From Actinomycetes bacterium (GTDB lineage Bacteria; Actinomycetota; Acidimicrobiia; Acidimicrobiales; Acidimicrobilacustridaceae), in contig JAKOVR010000104.1 of the NCBI GenBank assembly GCA_029782025.1, positions 1-41,032 on the forward strand: a DNA stretch of 41,032 bases. The letters run 5' to 3'. The notes beneath the pieces were generated by a model. That model had not been told where the DNA came from and did not search any database. It was given only the letters and a program-made list of their open reading frames with translations. The position numbers and the translations under genes are program-made. Positions 24,534 to 32,045 of the stretch are shown here, piece by piece (position 1 is the stretch's first letter; each line of letters opens with the position of its first letter).

Positions 24534-25502
24534 ATGTCCCGTTCCACCTCCCATCGCGGCGCGGCCGCGCCCGTTGACGCACTCGTCGCCCGAATGGCAA
24601 CCCTGGCCGCCGGCCAGCACGGTCTCATCACACGGCGGCAGTTCCTCGCCACCGGGGGCACGCCGGACCGGATCACATCCTGGCTTCGCACCGGACGGCT
24701 CGAGATCGTCGGGCAGGGTGTCTACCGGATGGCCGGCGCGCCGAGCACGTGGCGATCTGCGCTCATGGGCCACTGCCTGGCGTCCCGTGGGTTCGCCTCC
24801 CACCTGGCCGCCGGCCACCTGCTGGGTGCGTCCGATCTCCGGAACCCGCCGGTGCCGTCCATCACCATCCCGAAGGGACGGCACTACCGGCACGACGGCG
24901 TGCGGGTGCACACGAGCGTCGACGTCGACCTCGCGGGGGTCCATCTCGTCGACAACATTCCCGTGTGCTCGCCTCAGCGGTTCCTGCTCGACATGGGGAA
25001 GGTGTGGACGCGCCACCAGGTCGAGCATGCGGTCGACGACTTCCTGCGCATGGGGCTGGTCGATTGGGACATCGTCCGATCCTGCTACCTCGCCCACGCC
25101 AAGCAGGGTCGCAACGGATGCGGTGTGCTGCGAGCGCTCCTCGAGGAGCGCTACGGCGAGAACGACCAGGCCGACTCCAAGGGCGAGCGCCTGATGCTCC
25201 GGGTGCTGGCCGAGGCGGGGTTCCCGCCGTGGGAGCTCCACCACCGGATCTTCGACGGGCACGGCCGGTTCGTGATGGAGACCGATGTGGCCTGGCCCGA
25301 GGCGAAGGTGTGCGTGATGTTCGACGGCAAGCAGTACCACCTCAACGCCGCCGCCTTCGAGCGCGACAAGGCGAAGCGGCGCTGGGCGACCGCGCTGGGC
25401 TGGGCCGTGGCCGAAGCCACCTGGCGGACTGTCACGGTCGAGCCGTGGACGCTGGTTCGCGACCTCCGCACCATCATGTCGCTGGGATCTGTTGCTGTCT
25501 GA
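24534..25502 (+). CDS. AbiEi-type antitoxin-like protein with DUF559-like C-terminus
   Basis: 322 residues. N-terminal winged-helix AbiEi-like region (about 20-95): AAGQHGLITRRQFLATGGTP, RITSWLRTGRLEIVGQGVYR, SRGFASHLAAGHLLG. Middle domain 95-200. The C-terminal part resembles the Vsr/PD-(D/E)XK-like DUF559: METDVAWPEAKVCVMFDGKQYH and later GWAVAEATWRTVTVEPW. In active relatives the strand usually reads VEVDG; here it is VMFDG, so a catalytic Glu seems replaced by Met and nuclease activity is doubtful. No AbiEii toxin is adjacent. ATG 24534 has GAGG at 5-nt spacing; a frame open from TTG 24426 runs through the octamer repeats. The last five codons (GSVAV) and the stop lie inside repeat element E6. 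Confidence 0.75.
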   Translation: MSRSTSHRGAAAPVDALVARMATLAAGQHGLITRRQFLATGGTPDRITSWLRTGRLEIVGQGVYRMAGAPSTWRSALMGHCLASRGFASHLAAGHLLGASDLRNPPVPSITIPKGRHYRHDGVRVHTSVDVDLAGVHLVDNIPVCSPQRFLLDMGKVWTRHQVEHAVDDFLRMGLVDWDIVRSCYLAHAKQGRNGCGVLRALLEERYGENDQADSKGERLMLRVLAEAGFPPWELHHRIFDGHGRFVMETDVAWPEAKVCVMFDGKQYHLNAAAFERDKAKRRWATALGWAVAEATWRTVTVEPWTLVRDLRTIMSLGSVAV

Positions 25503-25541
25503 CTGTCGTCAAGGCCGTGAATCAGCAACAGATCCCGAGAG
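25484..25541. repeat. Palindromic element E6, right inverted repeat of the AbiEi-like unit
   Basis: Perfect 14-bp outer arms GGGATCTGTTGCTG (25484-25497) and its complement (25523-25536), imperfect inner part. It is the reverse-complement counterpart of E5 (47 of 53). It contains the stop codon of the AbiEi-like gene (25500-25502) and may terminate it. GAGAG at 25537-25541 mirrors the CTCTC outside E5. Confidence 0.75.
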
Positions 25542-25641
25542 GGCGACCGTAAGCAATCCCTGCTCAAGCCGTTCAGTGCTCCAGGTCGGATGATCTGGAC
25601 AGGCCGGGACGTCCCCGGTCGACCGAGAACGGGAGCGTTTC

Positions 25642-28101
25642 ATGTCGAAGCAGCGTACGCAGGGCAAGGCGGTCGTCGCCGTCCTCCTCGCCGCCGCCAC
25701 CTCGGCCCTCAACCTGGCCGGCACGGCCGGGGCGGCGAGCGCGGCGCCGCTCAGCCATGTCCGCACCATCGGCGGAGCGGGCACCGATGAGGTGCGGGAC
25801 GTCGCCGTCGACGGGACGGGCAACGTGATCGTCGGCGGGTCGTTCTCCGGCACGGCGAAGGTGAAGGGCCCCAACGAGCAGACGCTCGTGGCCAGCGGGG
25901 CCAAGGACGGGTTCGTCGCCCGGTACGACGAGGCAGGCACCGTGCTGTGGGCGGCCAAGCTGGGTGGGGCGGCCGACACCGACGAGGTCACCGCCGTGAC
26001 CACCGACGCCGCCGGCGACGTGTACGCGATCGGGACCACGGCGAGCACGACCTTCGCCTACCCGGGCGGCTCGGTCCCCGTCGGCGGCGGCACCGACGGG
26101 TTCGTGGTGAAGTTCGACGCCGCCACCGGATCCGTCGACTGGGTGCGTCTCGTTTCCGGGGTGAACGACCAGAAGGCCTACGACATCGGCACGGCCTACG
26201 GCATGGTGTACGTGGTGGGCACCACCAGGGGCCTCGAGTCGGTGACGGTCGACTCGCCCGGCGGCTCGGCCGGCGCCCCCTCCTTCGGGCTCGCCGGCAA
26301 GACCAACGGCGTGGTCTCGGCCCTCACCACCAACGGCCTCCCCCTGTGGGTGAAGGTGTGGGGCGACGCCGCCAACGACGACGAGCTCCGAGGCGTCTCG
26401 GTCGATCCCGACGGGGCCTACGTCGGCGGCACGTTCGTGAGCAGCGCCAGTTACGGCGGGATCGCCCTCGTGGGCAGCGGACCCGAAGAGGGGGTGGTCG
26501 CCCGGGTGAACCCCAACGGCACGGTGCAGTGGGCGGCCAGCGTGGCCGACGGTGTGGACGCCGTCGCCGGTGCCGGCGCCCGCGTGTACACCGGCGGCAC
26601 CCGACTCGAGGCCCACGCGGCCGACACCGGGGCCTTCATCTGGTCGAACAACCTCCTGAACGGGATCGCCTCGATCGCCATCGGACCCTTCGACGAGCCC
26701 TTCGTGGCCGGCTCCTTCGGCGGCCTCAAGTCGGCGTCCATGCTCACCGGCCTGAACCGGAACTTCACGTCGGCCGGTTTCACCGATGCCTGGGTGGCGT
26801 CGGTCGAGCCCACCTCCGGCAAGCCGATCGACATCGAGACCGGCGGTGGGACGGGGTTCGATTACGGCCGCGGGATCGCCGTCGACCCGGCCGGCACGGC
26901 GGTGCTCGGCGGTTCCTTCGACACCAGCGCCACGTTCCAGAACCTCGACCTCACCGGCACGAGCTGGGACGGCTACGTCGTGCGCTACCGCATGGGTCCG
27001 GCGTTCCACGGCGTGACCCCGGCCCGGATCCTCGACACCCGCATCGGCCAAGGGGCCCCGAAGGCCAAGGTCGGGCCCGGCCAGAAGATCGACGTCCTGG
27101 TCGCCGGGGCCGGCGGTGTCTCCACCCTGGCCACCGCTGTGGTGGTCAACATCACGGCCGTCAACGCCACCGACACGTCCCACCTGCGGGTGTGGCCGAC
27201 CGGGCAGGCGATGCCCAACGCCTCGACCGTGAACTTCGCGGCCGGCGCCATCACGCCCAACCTGGCCGTCGTCCAGGTGGGTGCCGGCGGGAAGATCTCG
27301 ATCTACAACAACTCGGGCTCGGTCGACGTGCTGGCCGACGTCTCCGGGTGGTTCGACCGTGACGGCTCAGGCGATCGGTTCGTGGGCCTGACGCCGGCCC
27401 GCATCCTCGACACGCGGGAGCCCGGCTTCAGCGCCATCGGATCGGCCTCGACCGTCGGGCTCCAGGTCGCCGGCGTGGGCGGCGTCCCCGCTGACGCCAC
27501 CGCCGTGGCGTTGAACGTGACCGTGACCGGATCCAACGCGCCGTCGCACCTGACCGTGTGGCCGAACGGCGTGAGCAAGCCGCTCACGTCGAACCTGAAC
27601 TTCTCCACCGGGCAGACGGTCCCCAACATGGTGGTCACCAAGCTCGGCACCGGGGGCAAGATCTCGATCTTCAACAACCTCGGCACCGTGCACGTGATCG
27701 TCGACGTGGTCGGGTACTTCGGGGCCGGTGTCGCTCCCGGGCAAGGCGTTGGCGTGGTCCCGTTCCGGCGGCTCGACACCCGGATCGGGCTCGGCGGCCC
27801 CGCCACGGCCTTCCTCCCGGGAGAGAGTCGTGACCTGCTGGTGGCCGGAGCGGGATCCGTGCCCCCCACCGCCAAGGCCGTGGTCCTCAACGTGACCGTG
27901 ACCGGCCCCACGGCGACGTCGCACCTGACCGTGTGGCCCGCCGGGCAAGCCCTTCCGGCATCCTCGAACCTGAACTTCGCGGCCGGCCAGACCGTCGCCA
28001 ACCTCGTGATGGTGAAGGTGGGCGCAGACGGCAAGATCAGCATCCGCAACAACTCGGGGTTCGTCCACGTCATCGCCGACGTGGTCGCCTGGTACGGATA
28101 A
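25642..28101 (+). CDS. Secreted beta-propeller protein with three PARILDTR surface domains
   Basis: 819 residues. N-terminal Sec signal peptide (about 1-35): basic MSKQRTQGK, hydrophobic AVVAVLLAAATSALNLAG, cleavage near ASAAP. Residues about 38-450 hold SBBP/propeller-like repeats with GTDEVRDVAVDGTGNVIVGG and GTDGFVVKFDAATG. Then three homologous domains (about 455-575, 580-695, 703-819), each starting near PARILDTR (degraded to FRRLDTR in the third) and containing SHLTVWP, NLNFA/S and VHVIADVVGYF-like ends, known as actinobacterial cell-surface modules. No sortase signal or C-terminal membrane helix. Function unknown; adhesion or surface-layer role is a guess. Start ATG 25642 has GGGAG 6 nt upstream. 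Its last codons and stop lie in a 35-bp tandem duplication. Confidence 0.88.
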   Translation: MSKQRTQGKAVVAVLLAAATSALNLAGTAGAASAAPLSHVRTIGGAGTDEVRDVAVDGTGNVIVGGSFSGTAKVKGPNEQTLVASGAKDGFVARYDEAGTVLWAAKLGGAADTDEVTAVTTDAAGDVYAIGTTASTTFAYPGGSVPVGGGTDGFVVKFDAATGSVDWVRLVSGVNDQKAYDIGTAYGMVYVVGTTRGLESVTVDSPGGSAGAPSFGLAGKTNGVVSALTTNGLPLWVKVWGDAANDDELRGVSVDPDGAYVGGTFVSSASYGGIALVGSGPEEGVVARVNPNGTVQWAASVADGVDAVAGAGARVYTGGTRLEAHAADTGAFIWSNNLLNGIASIAIGPFDEPFVAGSFGGLKSASMLTGLNRNFTSAGFTDAWVASVEPTSGKPIDIETGGGTGFDYGRGIAVDPAGTAVLGGSFDTSATFQNLDLTGTSWDGYVVRYRMGPAFHGVTPARILDTRIGQGAPKAKVGPGQKIDVLVAGAGGVSTLATAVVVNITAVNATDTSHLRVWPTGQAMPNASTVNFAAGAITPNLAVVQVGAGGKISIYNNSGSVDVLADVSGWFDRDGSGDRFVGLTPARILDTREPGFSAIGSASTVGLQVAGVGGVPADATAVALNVTVTGSNAPSHLTVWPNGVSKPLTSNLNFSTGQTVPNMVVTKLGTGGKISIFNNLGTVHVIVDVVGYFGAGVAPGQGVGVVPFRRLDTRIGLGGPATAFLPGESRDLLVAGAGSVPPTAKAVVLNVTVTGPTATSHLTVWPAGQALPASSNLNFAAGQTVANLVMVKVGADGKISIRNNSGFVHVIADVVAWYG

Positions 28102-28138
28102 TGGTCATCGCCGACGTGGTCGCCTGGTACGGATAATG
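28069..28138 (+). repeat. 35-bp exact tandem duplication across the stop codon
   Basis: 28069-28103 and 28104-28138 are identical. The unit contains the end of the secreted-protein gene, the stop TAA and an overlapping ATG (TAATG). The second copy therefore reads as an 11-codon ORF (MVIADVVAWYG, 28101-28136) that ends in a second TAATG at the start of the arfB-like frame. Confidence 0.92.
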
Positions 28139-28588
28139 GTCCTCGCCCCGGCGGCGACGGGGCGCGACCATGCGGGGGTGACCGACTACGAGACGCCGAG
28201 GGGGGTGCGCATCCCCGCCACCGCCGTGCGCTTCTCGTTCGCGCGCTCAGGCGGGCCGGGGGGCCAGCACGTCAACACCGCCGACACCAAGGCCAGGGTG
28301 GCGATCGACCTCGAGGAGTGCGGCTTCGACGAGGCCGTGCTGGAACGCCTGACGAAGCGCTTCGGGCCGGTGGTGCAGACGAGCTCCGAGGAGCACCGCT
28401 CGCAGGGGCGCAACCGCGAGACCGCCCTGGCCCGGGCCCTCACGCTGATCGACCGGGCCCTCGACGTGCCCAAGCCCCGTCGGCCGAGTCGGCCGACGGC
28501 GGCGGCGAAGGAGCGCCGGCTCGACGCCAAGGCCCACCAGTCCAAGCGCAAGGCCGATCGGCGCCGCCCCTCCGTCGGCGACGACTGA
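28136..28588 (+). CDS. arfB: ArfB-like peptidyl-tRNA hydrolase (class I release factor-like)
   Basis: Up to 150 residues. Contains the catalytic GGQ in ARSGGPGGQHVNTADTK and a basic, probably disordered C-terminal tail (KERRLDAKAHQSKRKADRRRP) as in ArfB/YaeJ, which enters the empty mRNA channel of stalled ribosomes and releases the nascent chain. There is no codon-recognition domain, separating it from RF1/RF2. Two starts are possible: ATG 28136, inside the stop-start overlap made by the duplication, or GTG 28178, which fits the usual family N-terminus (TDYETPRGVRIP). No good ribosome site precedes either, so coupling to the upstream gene is plausible. A hairpin follows at 28609. Confidence 0.88.
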   Translation: MVLAPAATGRDHAGVTDYETPRGVRIPATAVRFSFARSGGPGGQHVNTADTKARVAIDLEECGFDEAVLERLTKRFGPVVQTSSEEHRSQGRNRETALARALTLIDRALDVPKPRRPSRPTAAAKERRLDAKAHQSKRKADRRRPSVGDD

Positions 28589-28608
28589 GTCGACCTGACT
28601 CGGCTTCG

Positions 28609-28645
28609 AGAAGGATCGCGGTTGCTGGGGAACAGCGATCCTTCT
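28609..28645 (+). terminator. Hairpin after the arfB-like gene
   Basis: AGAAGGATCGC (28609-28619) pairs perfectly with GCGATCCTTCT (28635-28645); an inner GTT/AAC extends the stem past one mismatch. 20 nt after the stop. No U-tract. Confidence 0.6.
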
Positions 28646-28791
28646 GGAGACGTGGCCGGCCGGCGACGCGGCCCCACCGGGTGTCAAGGCGCCATCTGGC
28701 ACACGTGACGGTCGTCTCGTTCGCTGAAGATCGGGGCGCCGCGGTGCCGAAGCACTCCCGTCAACCCGTGACGAGAACGAAAGGGCGAGAC

Positions 28792-29340
28792 GTGTTCCGC
28801 ACCCGGCAGTCCACGACCAACAGCACCCCGGTGATCAACCTGCGACCCCGGTTCGACTTCGGTGACGGCGAGGTGCGGGCCTCGCGCCACACCAACCCCG
28901 ATGGGTCGGTGGGCGGCTGGGTGGCCGACACGGCCCATGTGGACGACACCGCCTACCTGGCCCCCGAGGCGAAGGTCTACGGCAACGCCCGGGTGTTCGG
29001 CTCGGCGCAGGTGCTCGACCGGGCCGAGGTGTTCGACAACGCCCGGATCGGCGACGGCGCCACGGTGATGGAGCGGGCCCACGTGTACGGCTACGCCCAG
29101 ATCGACGGGGCCACCGTTGCCGGCGTGGCCCGGGTGGCCGGCAACGCGCAGGTGTCGCACGGCGCGCTGGTCACCGAGTCGGCCCGTGTGTCCGGCGAGG
29201 CCAAGGTCCGGGGCGGGCGGGTCGGGGCCCGGGCCGTGGTCAAGGGCCGGGCGTGGGTCGACGGCGGGACGGTCGGGGGCGATCAGCTCGTGGCCGACGA
29301 CGCGGTCGTGCGGGGGCCACGCGAAGCCGCGCTGGTCTGA
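28792..29340 (+). CDS. Left-handed beta-helix (hexapeptide-like repeat) protein
   Basis: 182 residues. After a polar N-terminus and a WVADTAHVDDTAYL lead-in, the rest is a run of six-residue turns of the type A-x-V-x-G-x: AKVYGNARVFGSAQVLDRAE, ARIGDGATVMERAHVYGYAQ, ARVAGNAQVSHGALV, and so on to the C-terminus. This predicts a left-handed parallel beta-helix, as in YdcK-like and some acyltransferase proteins, but no acyltransferase active-site His or CoA-binding segment is evident, so the role may be structural. Start GTG 28792 is preferred (AAAGGGCGAG upstream); GTG 28744 is an in-frame alternative. Stands alone between arfB and the DedA gene. Confidence 0.75.
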   Translation: MFRTRQSTTNSTPVINLRPRFDFGDGEVRASRHTNPDGSVGGWVADTAHVDDTAYLAPEAKVYGNARVFGSAQVLDRAEVFDNARIGDGATVMERAHVYGYAQIDGATVAGVARVAGNAQVSHGALVTESARVSGEAKVRGGRVGARAVVKGRAWVDGGTVGGDQLVADDAVVRGPREAALV

Positions 29341-29452
29341 GCGCCGTCGCCGCGGCGAGACGGGCCGCGACCCCCTCGACGACGGCGGGCGCCAGACGCC
29401 CGGGGCGGTTCGGCGCACCCGCCCCGATCCCAGTCGGGGAGGTGCCCCCCAG

Positions 29453-29458
29453 TAGGAT
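29453..29458 (+). promoter_or_regulatory. -10 box of the DedA gene
   Basis: TAGGAT, then 6 nt, then ATG 29465. The AGGA could also be read as a weak ribosome site, so leaderless status is not certain. Confidence 0.4.
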
Positions 29459-29464
29459 TGTCCG

Positions 29465-30133
29465 ATGCGTTCCGCCGTCGTCCTCGCCGATCTCGCCAAG
29501 AGTGTCCTCGAGAAGCTCGCCCCGCTGGGCCCCTATGCCTCGGCCGGGTTGTTCCTGGTCGTGTTCGCCGAGTCGGGCCTGTTCTTCGGGTTCTTCCTCC
29601 CCGGTGACTCGCTGCTGTTCACCGCCGGCCTGCTCTCGAGCAACCCCGACTTCAACCTGTGGCCGTGGTACGCCCTGGCCATCGGCTGCGCCGTCTCGGC
29701 CGTCGCGGGCGACCAGGTCGGCTACATGTTCGGCGCGAAGGTGGGGTCGTCGCTCTTCAAGCGCCCCGACAGCCGGTTCTTCAAGCAGGAGTACCTCGAG
29801 AAGGCCGAAGCCTTCTTCGAGAAGCACGGCAACAAGGCGATCATCCTGGCCCGTTTCGTGCCCATCGTCCGCACCTTCTGCCCCATCGTGGCCGGGGCGT
29901 CGAAGATGCACTACCGGAACTTCGTCACCTACAACGTGATCGGCGGCACCATCTGGGGTGCAGGGTTCATCATCGCCGGGTGGCAGCTCGGCAAGATCGA
30001 GTTCCTGCAGAAGAACATCGAGTACGTGGCCATCGTGATCGTCGCTGTCTCGGTGCTGCCCATCGTGATCGAGGTGCTGCGGCACCGCCGCCAGGCCGCC
30101 GCCCTCCCGGCCACGGCCGACGAGCTCGTCTGA
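29465..30133 (+). CDS. DedA-family membrane protein
   Basis: 222 residues of the DedA/VTT family. Membrane segments near 25-50 (ASAGLFLVVFAESGLFFGFF), 68-90, 155-178 and 185-205. Hallmarks: the ESGLFFGFFLPGDSLLF re-entrant motif with acidic Glu and Asp, and ARFVPIVRTFCPIVAGASKM with the essential arginines. DedA proteins are proton-driven transporters implicated in recycling undecaprenyl phosphate or phospholipids. thiL follows after 22 nt in the same direction and is probably co-transcribed, without an obvious functional link. Confidence 0.94.
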   Translation: MRSAVVLADLAKSVLEKLAPLGPYASAGLFLVVFAESGLFFGFFLPGDSLLFTAGLLSSNPDFNLWPWYALAIGCAVSAVAGDQVGYMFGAKVGSSLFKRPDSRFFKQEYLEKAEAFFEKHGNKAIILARFVPIVRTFCPIVAGASKMHYRNFVTYNVIGGTIWGAGFIIAGWQLGKIEFLQKNIEYVAIVIVAVSVLPIVIEVLRHRRQAAALPATADELV

Positions 30134-30155
30134 CCCCGATCGGGGCGGGCCACCG

Positions 30156-31073
30156 ATGACCGGTGAGTTCGCCTTCATCGACGCCATCCGGCGCCTGTTC
30201 CCCGACCCGCCCGCCGGCGAGGTGTGGATCGGCGACGACTGCGCCGTGCTGGCCGGCGGTCTCCTGCTCGCCCTCGACACCATGGTGGAGGGCACCCACT
30301 TCGATCTCGGCTGGTGCCAACCCGCCGATGTCGGCTGGAAGGCCGTGGCTGCCAATGTGAGCGACGTGGCCGCCATGGGCGGCCGGCCGGTGGCAGCGGT
30401 CGTCGGGCTCACCGCCCCGGCCGGTGGAGGCTACGCCTCGACGGCGGAGGCGATCGGGGCCGGGCTGGCCGAGGCTGCAGGCGCGCTGGCCTGCCCGATG
30501 GTGGGCGGCGACACCACGAGCGGCGGTGACCGTTGGGTGGTGTCGGTGGCCATCCTCGGCCGCCTGCCCGACGGGGCACCGCCGCTCTTGCGCTCCGGCG
30601 CCGCGGTCGGGGACCTGGTGTTCGTGACCGGCGAGGTGGGCGGGGCCCGCCGGGCGCTGCGGTCGCTCCAGGCCGGCCCGGGGGCCGCGTCGGACGCCAC
30701 GCTGGCCGATCTCGACCGGCTCCACCGACCGCACCCCCGCCTGGCCGAGTGCGGCGCGGCCCGGGCGGGAGGCGCCACCGCGATGATCGACATCAGCGAC
30801 GGGTTGGCCGCCGACCTCGGCCACATCCTCGATGCCTCCGGGGTCGGCGTCGCCCTCGACCGGGCCGCCGTCCCCCGGCCGCCGGGCGTATCGCCCGAGG
30901 AGGCCCTCGCCGGGGGCGACGACTACGAGCTGTGCTTCACCGCCCCCGACGCGGCGACGGTGGCGAAGGCGTTCGGGACGGCCGGCCTGCCCGGCCCGAC
31001 GGCCGTCGGCCGCATCGTCCCCGCCGCCGACGGCGACACGCTCCCCGCCGCCGGCTTCGAGCACCAGCTCTGA
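30156..31073 (+). CDS. thiL: Thiamine-monophosphate kinase
   Basis: 305 residues; phosphorylates thiamine monophosphate to thiamine diphosphate, the last step of cofactor synthesis. AIR-synthase fold: IGDDCAVL, ALDTMVEGTHFD, AANVSDVAAMGG, MVGGDTTSGG, MIDISDGLAADLGHI and AGGDDYELCF carry the Mg- and ATP-binding acidic residues. ATG 30156 follows the DedA stop by 22 nt; no TPP riboswitch can fit in that gap. Element E7 lies 33 nt after the stop. Confidence 0.95.
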   Translation: MTGEFAFIDAIRRLFPDPPAGEVWIGDDCAVLAGGLLLALDTMVEGTHFDLGWCQPADVGWKAVAANVSDVAAMGGRPVAAVVGLTAPAGGGYASTAEAIGAGLAEAAGALACPMVGGDTTSGGDRWVVSVAILGRLPDGAPPLLRSGAAVGDLVFVTGEVGGARRALRSLQAGPGAASDATLADLDRLHRPHPRLAECGAARAGGATAMIDISDGLAADLGHILDASGVGVALDRAAVPRPPGVSPEEALAGGDDYELCFTAPDAATVAKAFGTAGLPGPTAVGRIVPAADGDTLPAAGFEHQL

Positions 31074-31105
31074 CCGGGCGGTCCCCTCGGACCGACCCGA
31101 TCCTC

Positions 31106-31149
31106 CGTGGGTGCGAATTGTTCGCATTCGCGAACAATTCGCACCCACG
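31106..31149. terminator. Palindromic element E7 (20-bp stem)
   Basis: Perfect arms 31106-31125 (CGTGGGTGCGAATTGTTCGC) and 31130-31149, loop ATTC. Between convergent thiL and FAA hydrolase. Its arms equal those of E4 with a different loop; the 3' flank GAGGGAA is also shared. Confidence 0.8.
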
Positions 31150-31183
31150 AGGGAAGGCGGTACGGGGAAGGGCGGGGTCTTGG

Positions 31184-32035
31184 CTACTCGGCCACGCACT
31201 CGTTGCGCAGGGTGCCGAGGCCCTCGATCTCGGTCTCGATCACGTCGCCGGGCTGGAGGAACACCGGGGGCTTGCGGGCCACGCCGACGCCGGCCGGTGT
31301 GCCGGTGAGGCACAGGTCCCCCGCCCGCAGCGGGCACACCGAGGAGATGAACTCCACCAGCCGGGGGACGTCGAAGATCATGTCGTCGCTGGTGGCGTCC
31401 TGGACCACCTCGCCATTGCGGGTGCACGTGATGCGCAGCCGCAGCGGATCGGGCACCTCGTCGAGCGTGACGATGGCCGGACCGATCGGGCAGAACGTGT
31501 CGAAGCTCTTACCCATCGAGAACTGGGCGCCGGCCGCGAACTGGGTCATGCGCTCGGAGATGTCCTGGGCGCACAGGTAGCCGAGGATGTGGTCGAAAGC
31601 CCGCTCGGCCGGGAGGCGGCGGGGACCGTCGGCCAGCACGAAGGCCAGCTCGGCCTCCCAGTCGTTCATCACCGTGCCCGTGGGCAGGATCACCGGGTCG
31701 TGCGGGCCGGTGATGGAGGTGGGGAACTTGGTGAAGATGGCCGGGAGGGACGGGTGCTCGGCCCCGCTCTCGGCGGCGTGGGCCTTGTAGTTGAGCCCCA
31801 CGCCGTAGACGGCCCGGGGCGCCGGCACGGGCGGGCCGAGGCGGACGTCCCCGACGGGCACCCCGCCCTCGGCCACCCCGGCGGCATGCAGGGCGAGGGC
31901 GGCATCCCAGTGGGCCCGCTCGAGGATCACCGCCATGGGGTCGGACGAGATGGCCCCGCCCGAGGCTCGTTCCAGGTCGAAGACCTGGCCGTCCACGAGC
32001 AGGCCGGACCGGCCGTCGGCGTTCACGAATCGCAT
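31184..32035 (-). CDS. Fumarylacetoacetate hydrolase-family protein
   Basis: 283 residues with the FAH fold: VYGVGLNYKAHAAE, metal ligands Glu127 and Glu129 in NDWEAELAF, Asp158 in CAQDISER, then SMGKSFDTFCPIGP and LTGTPAGVGVARKPP. Family members hydrolyse or isomerise C-C bonds of diketo acids, as acylpyruvases or 2-hydroxyhepta-2,4-dienedioate isomerase/decarboxylases; the product here cannot be fixed. ATG 32035 has GGAGAT at 5-nt spacing. Third gene of a minus-strand operon, 10 nt behind the extradiol dioxygenase, which suggests it processes the ring-cleavage product. Confidence 0.92.
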   Translation of the reverse strand: MRFVNADGRSGLLVDGQVFDLERASGGAISSDPMAVILERAHWDAALALHAAGVAEGGVPVGDVRLGPPVPAPRAVYGVGLNYKAHAAESGAEHPSLPAIFTKFPTSITGPHDPVILPTGTVMNDWEAELAFVLADGPRRLPAERAFDHILGYLCAQDISERMTQFAAGAQFSMGKSFDTFCPIGPAIVTLDEVPDPLRLRITCTRNGEVVQDATSDDMIFDVPRLVEFISSVCPLRAGDLCLTGTPAGVGVARKPPVFLQPGDVIETEIEGLGTLRNECVAE

Positions 32036-32045
32036 GGGAATCTCC

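Noticed and set aside
24320..25541. Insertion sequence with transposase
   Set aside because: The enclosed protein is AbiEi/DUF559-like, with no DDE, HUH or recombinase motif, and no target duplication was found.
30134..30155. TPP riboswitch before thiL
   Set aside because: Only 22 nt separate DedA and thiL, too short for the element.
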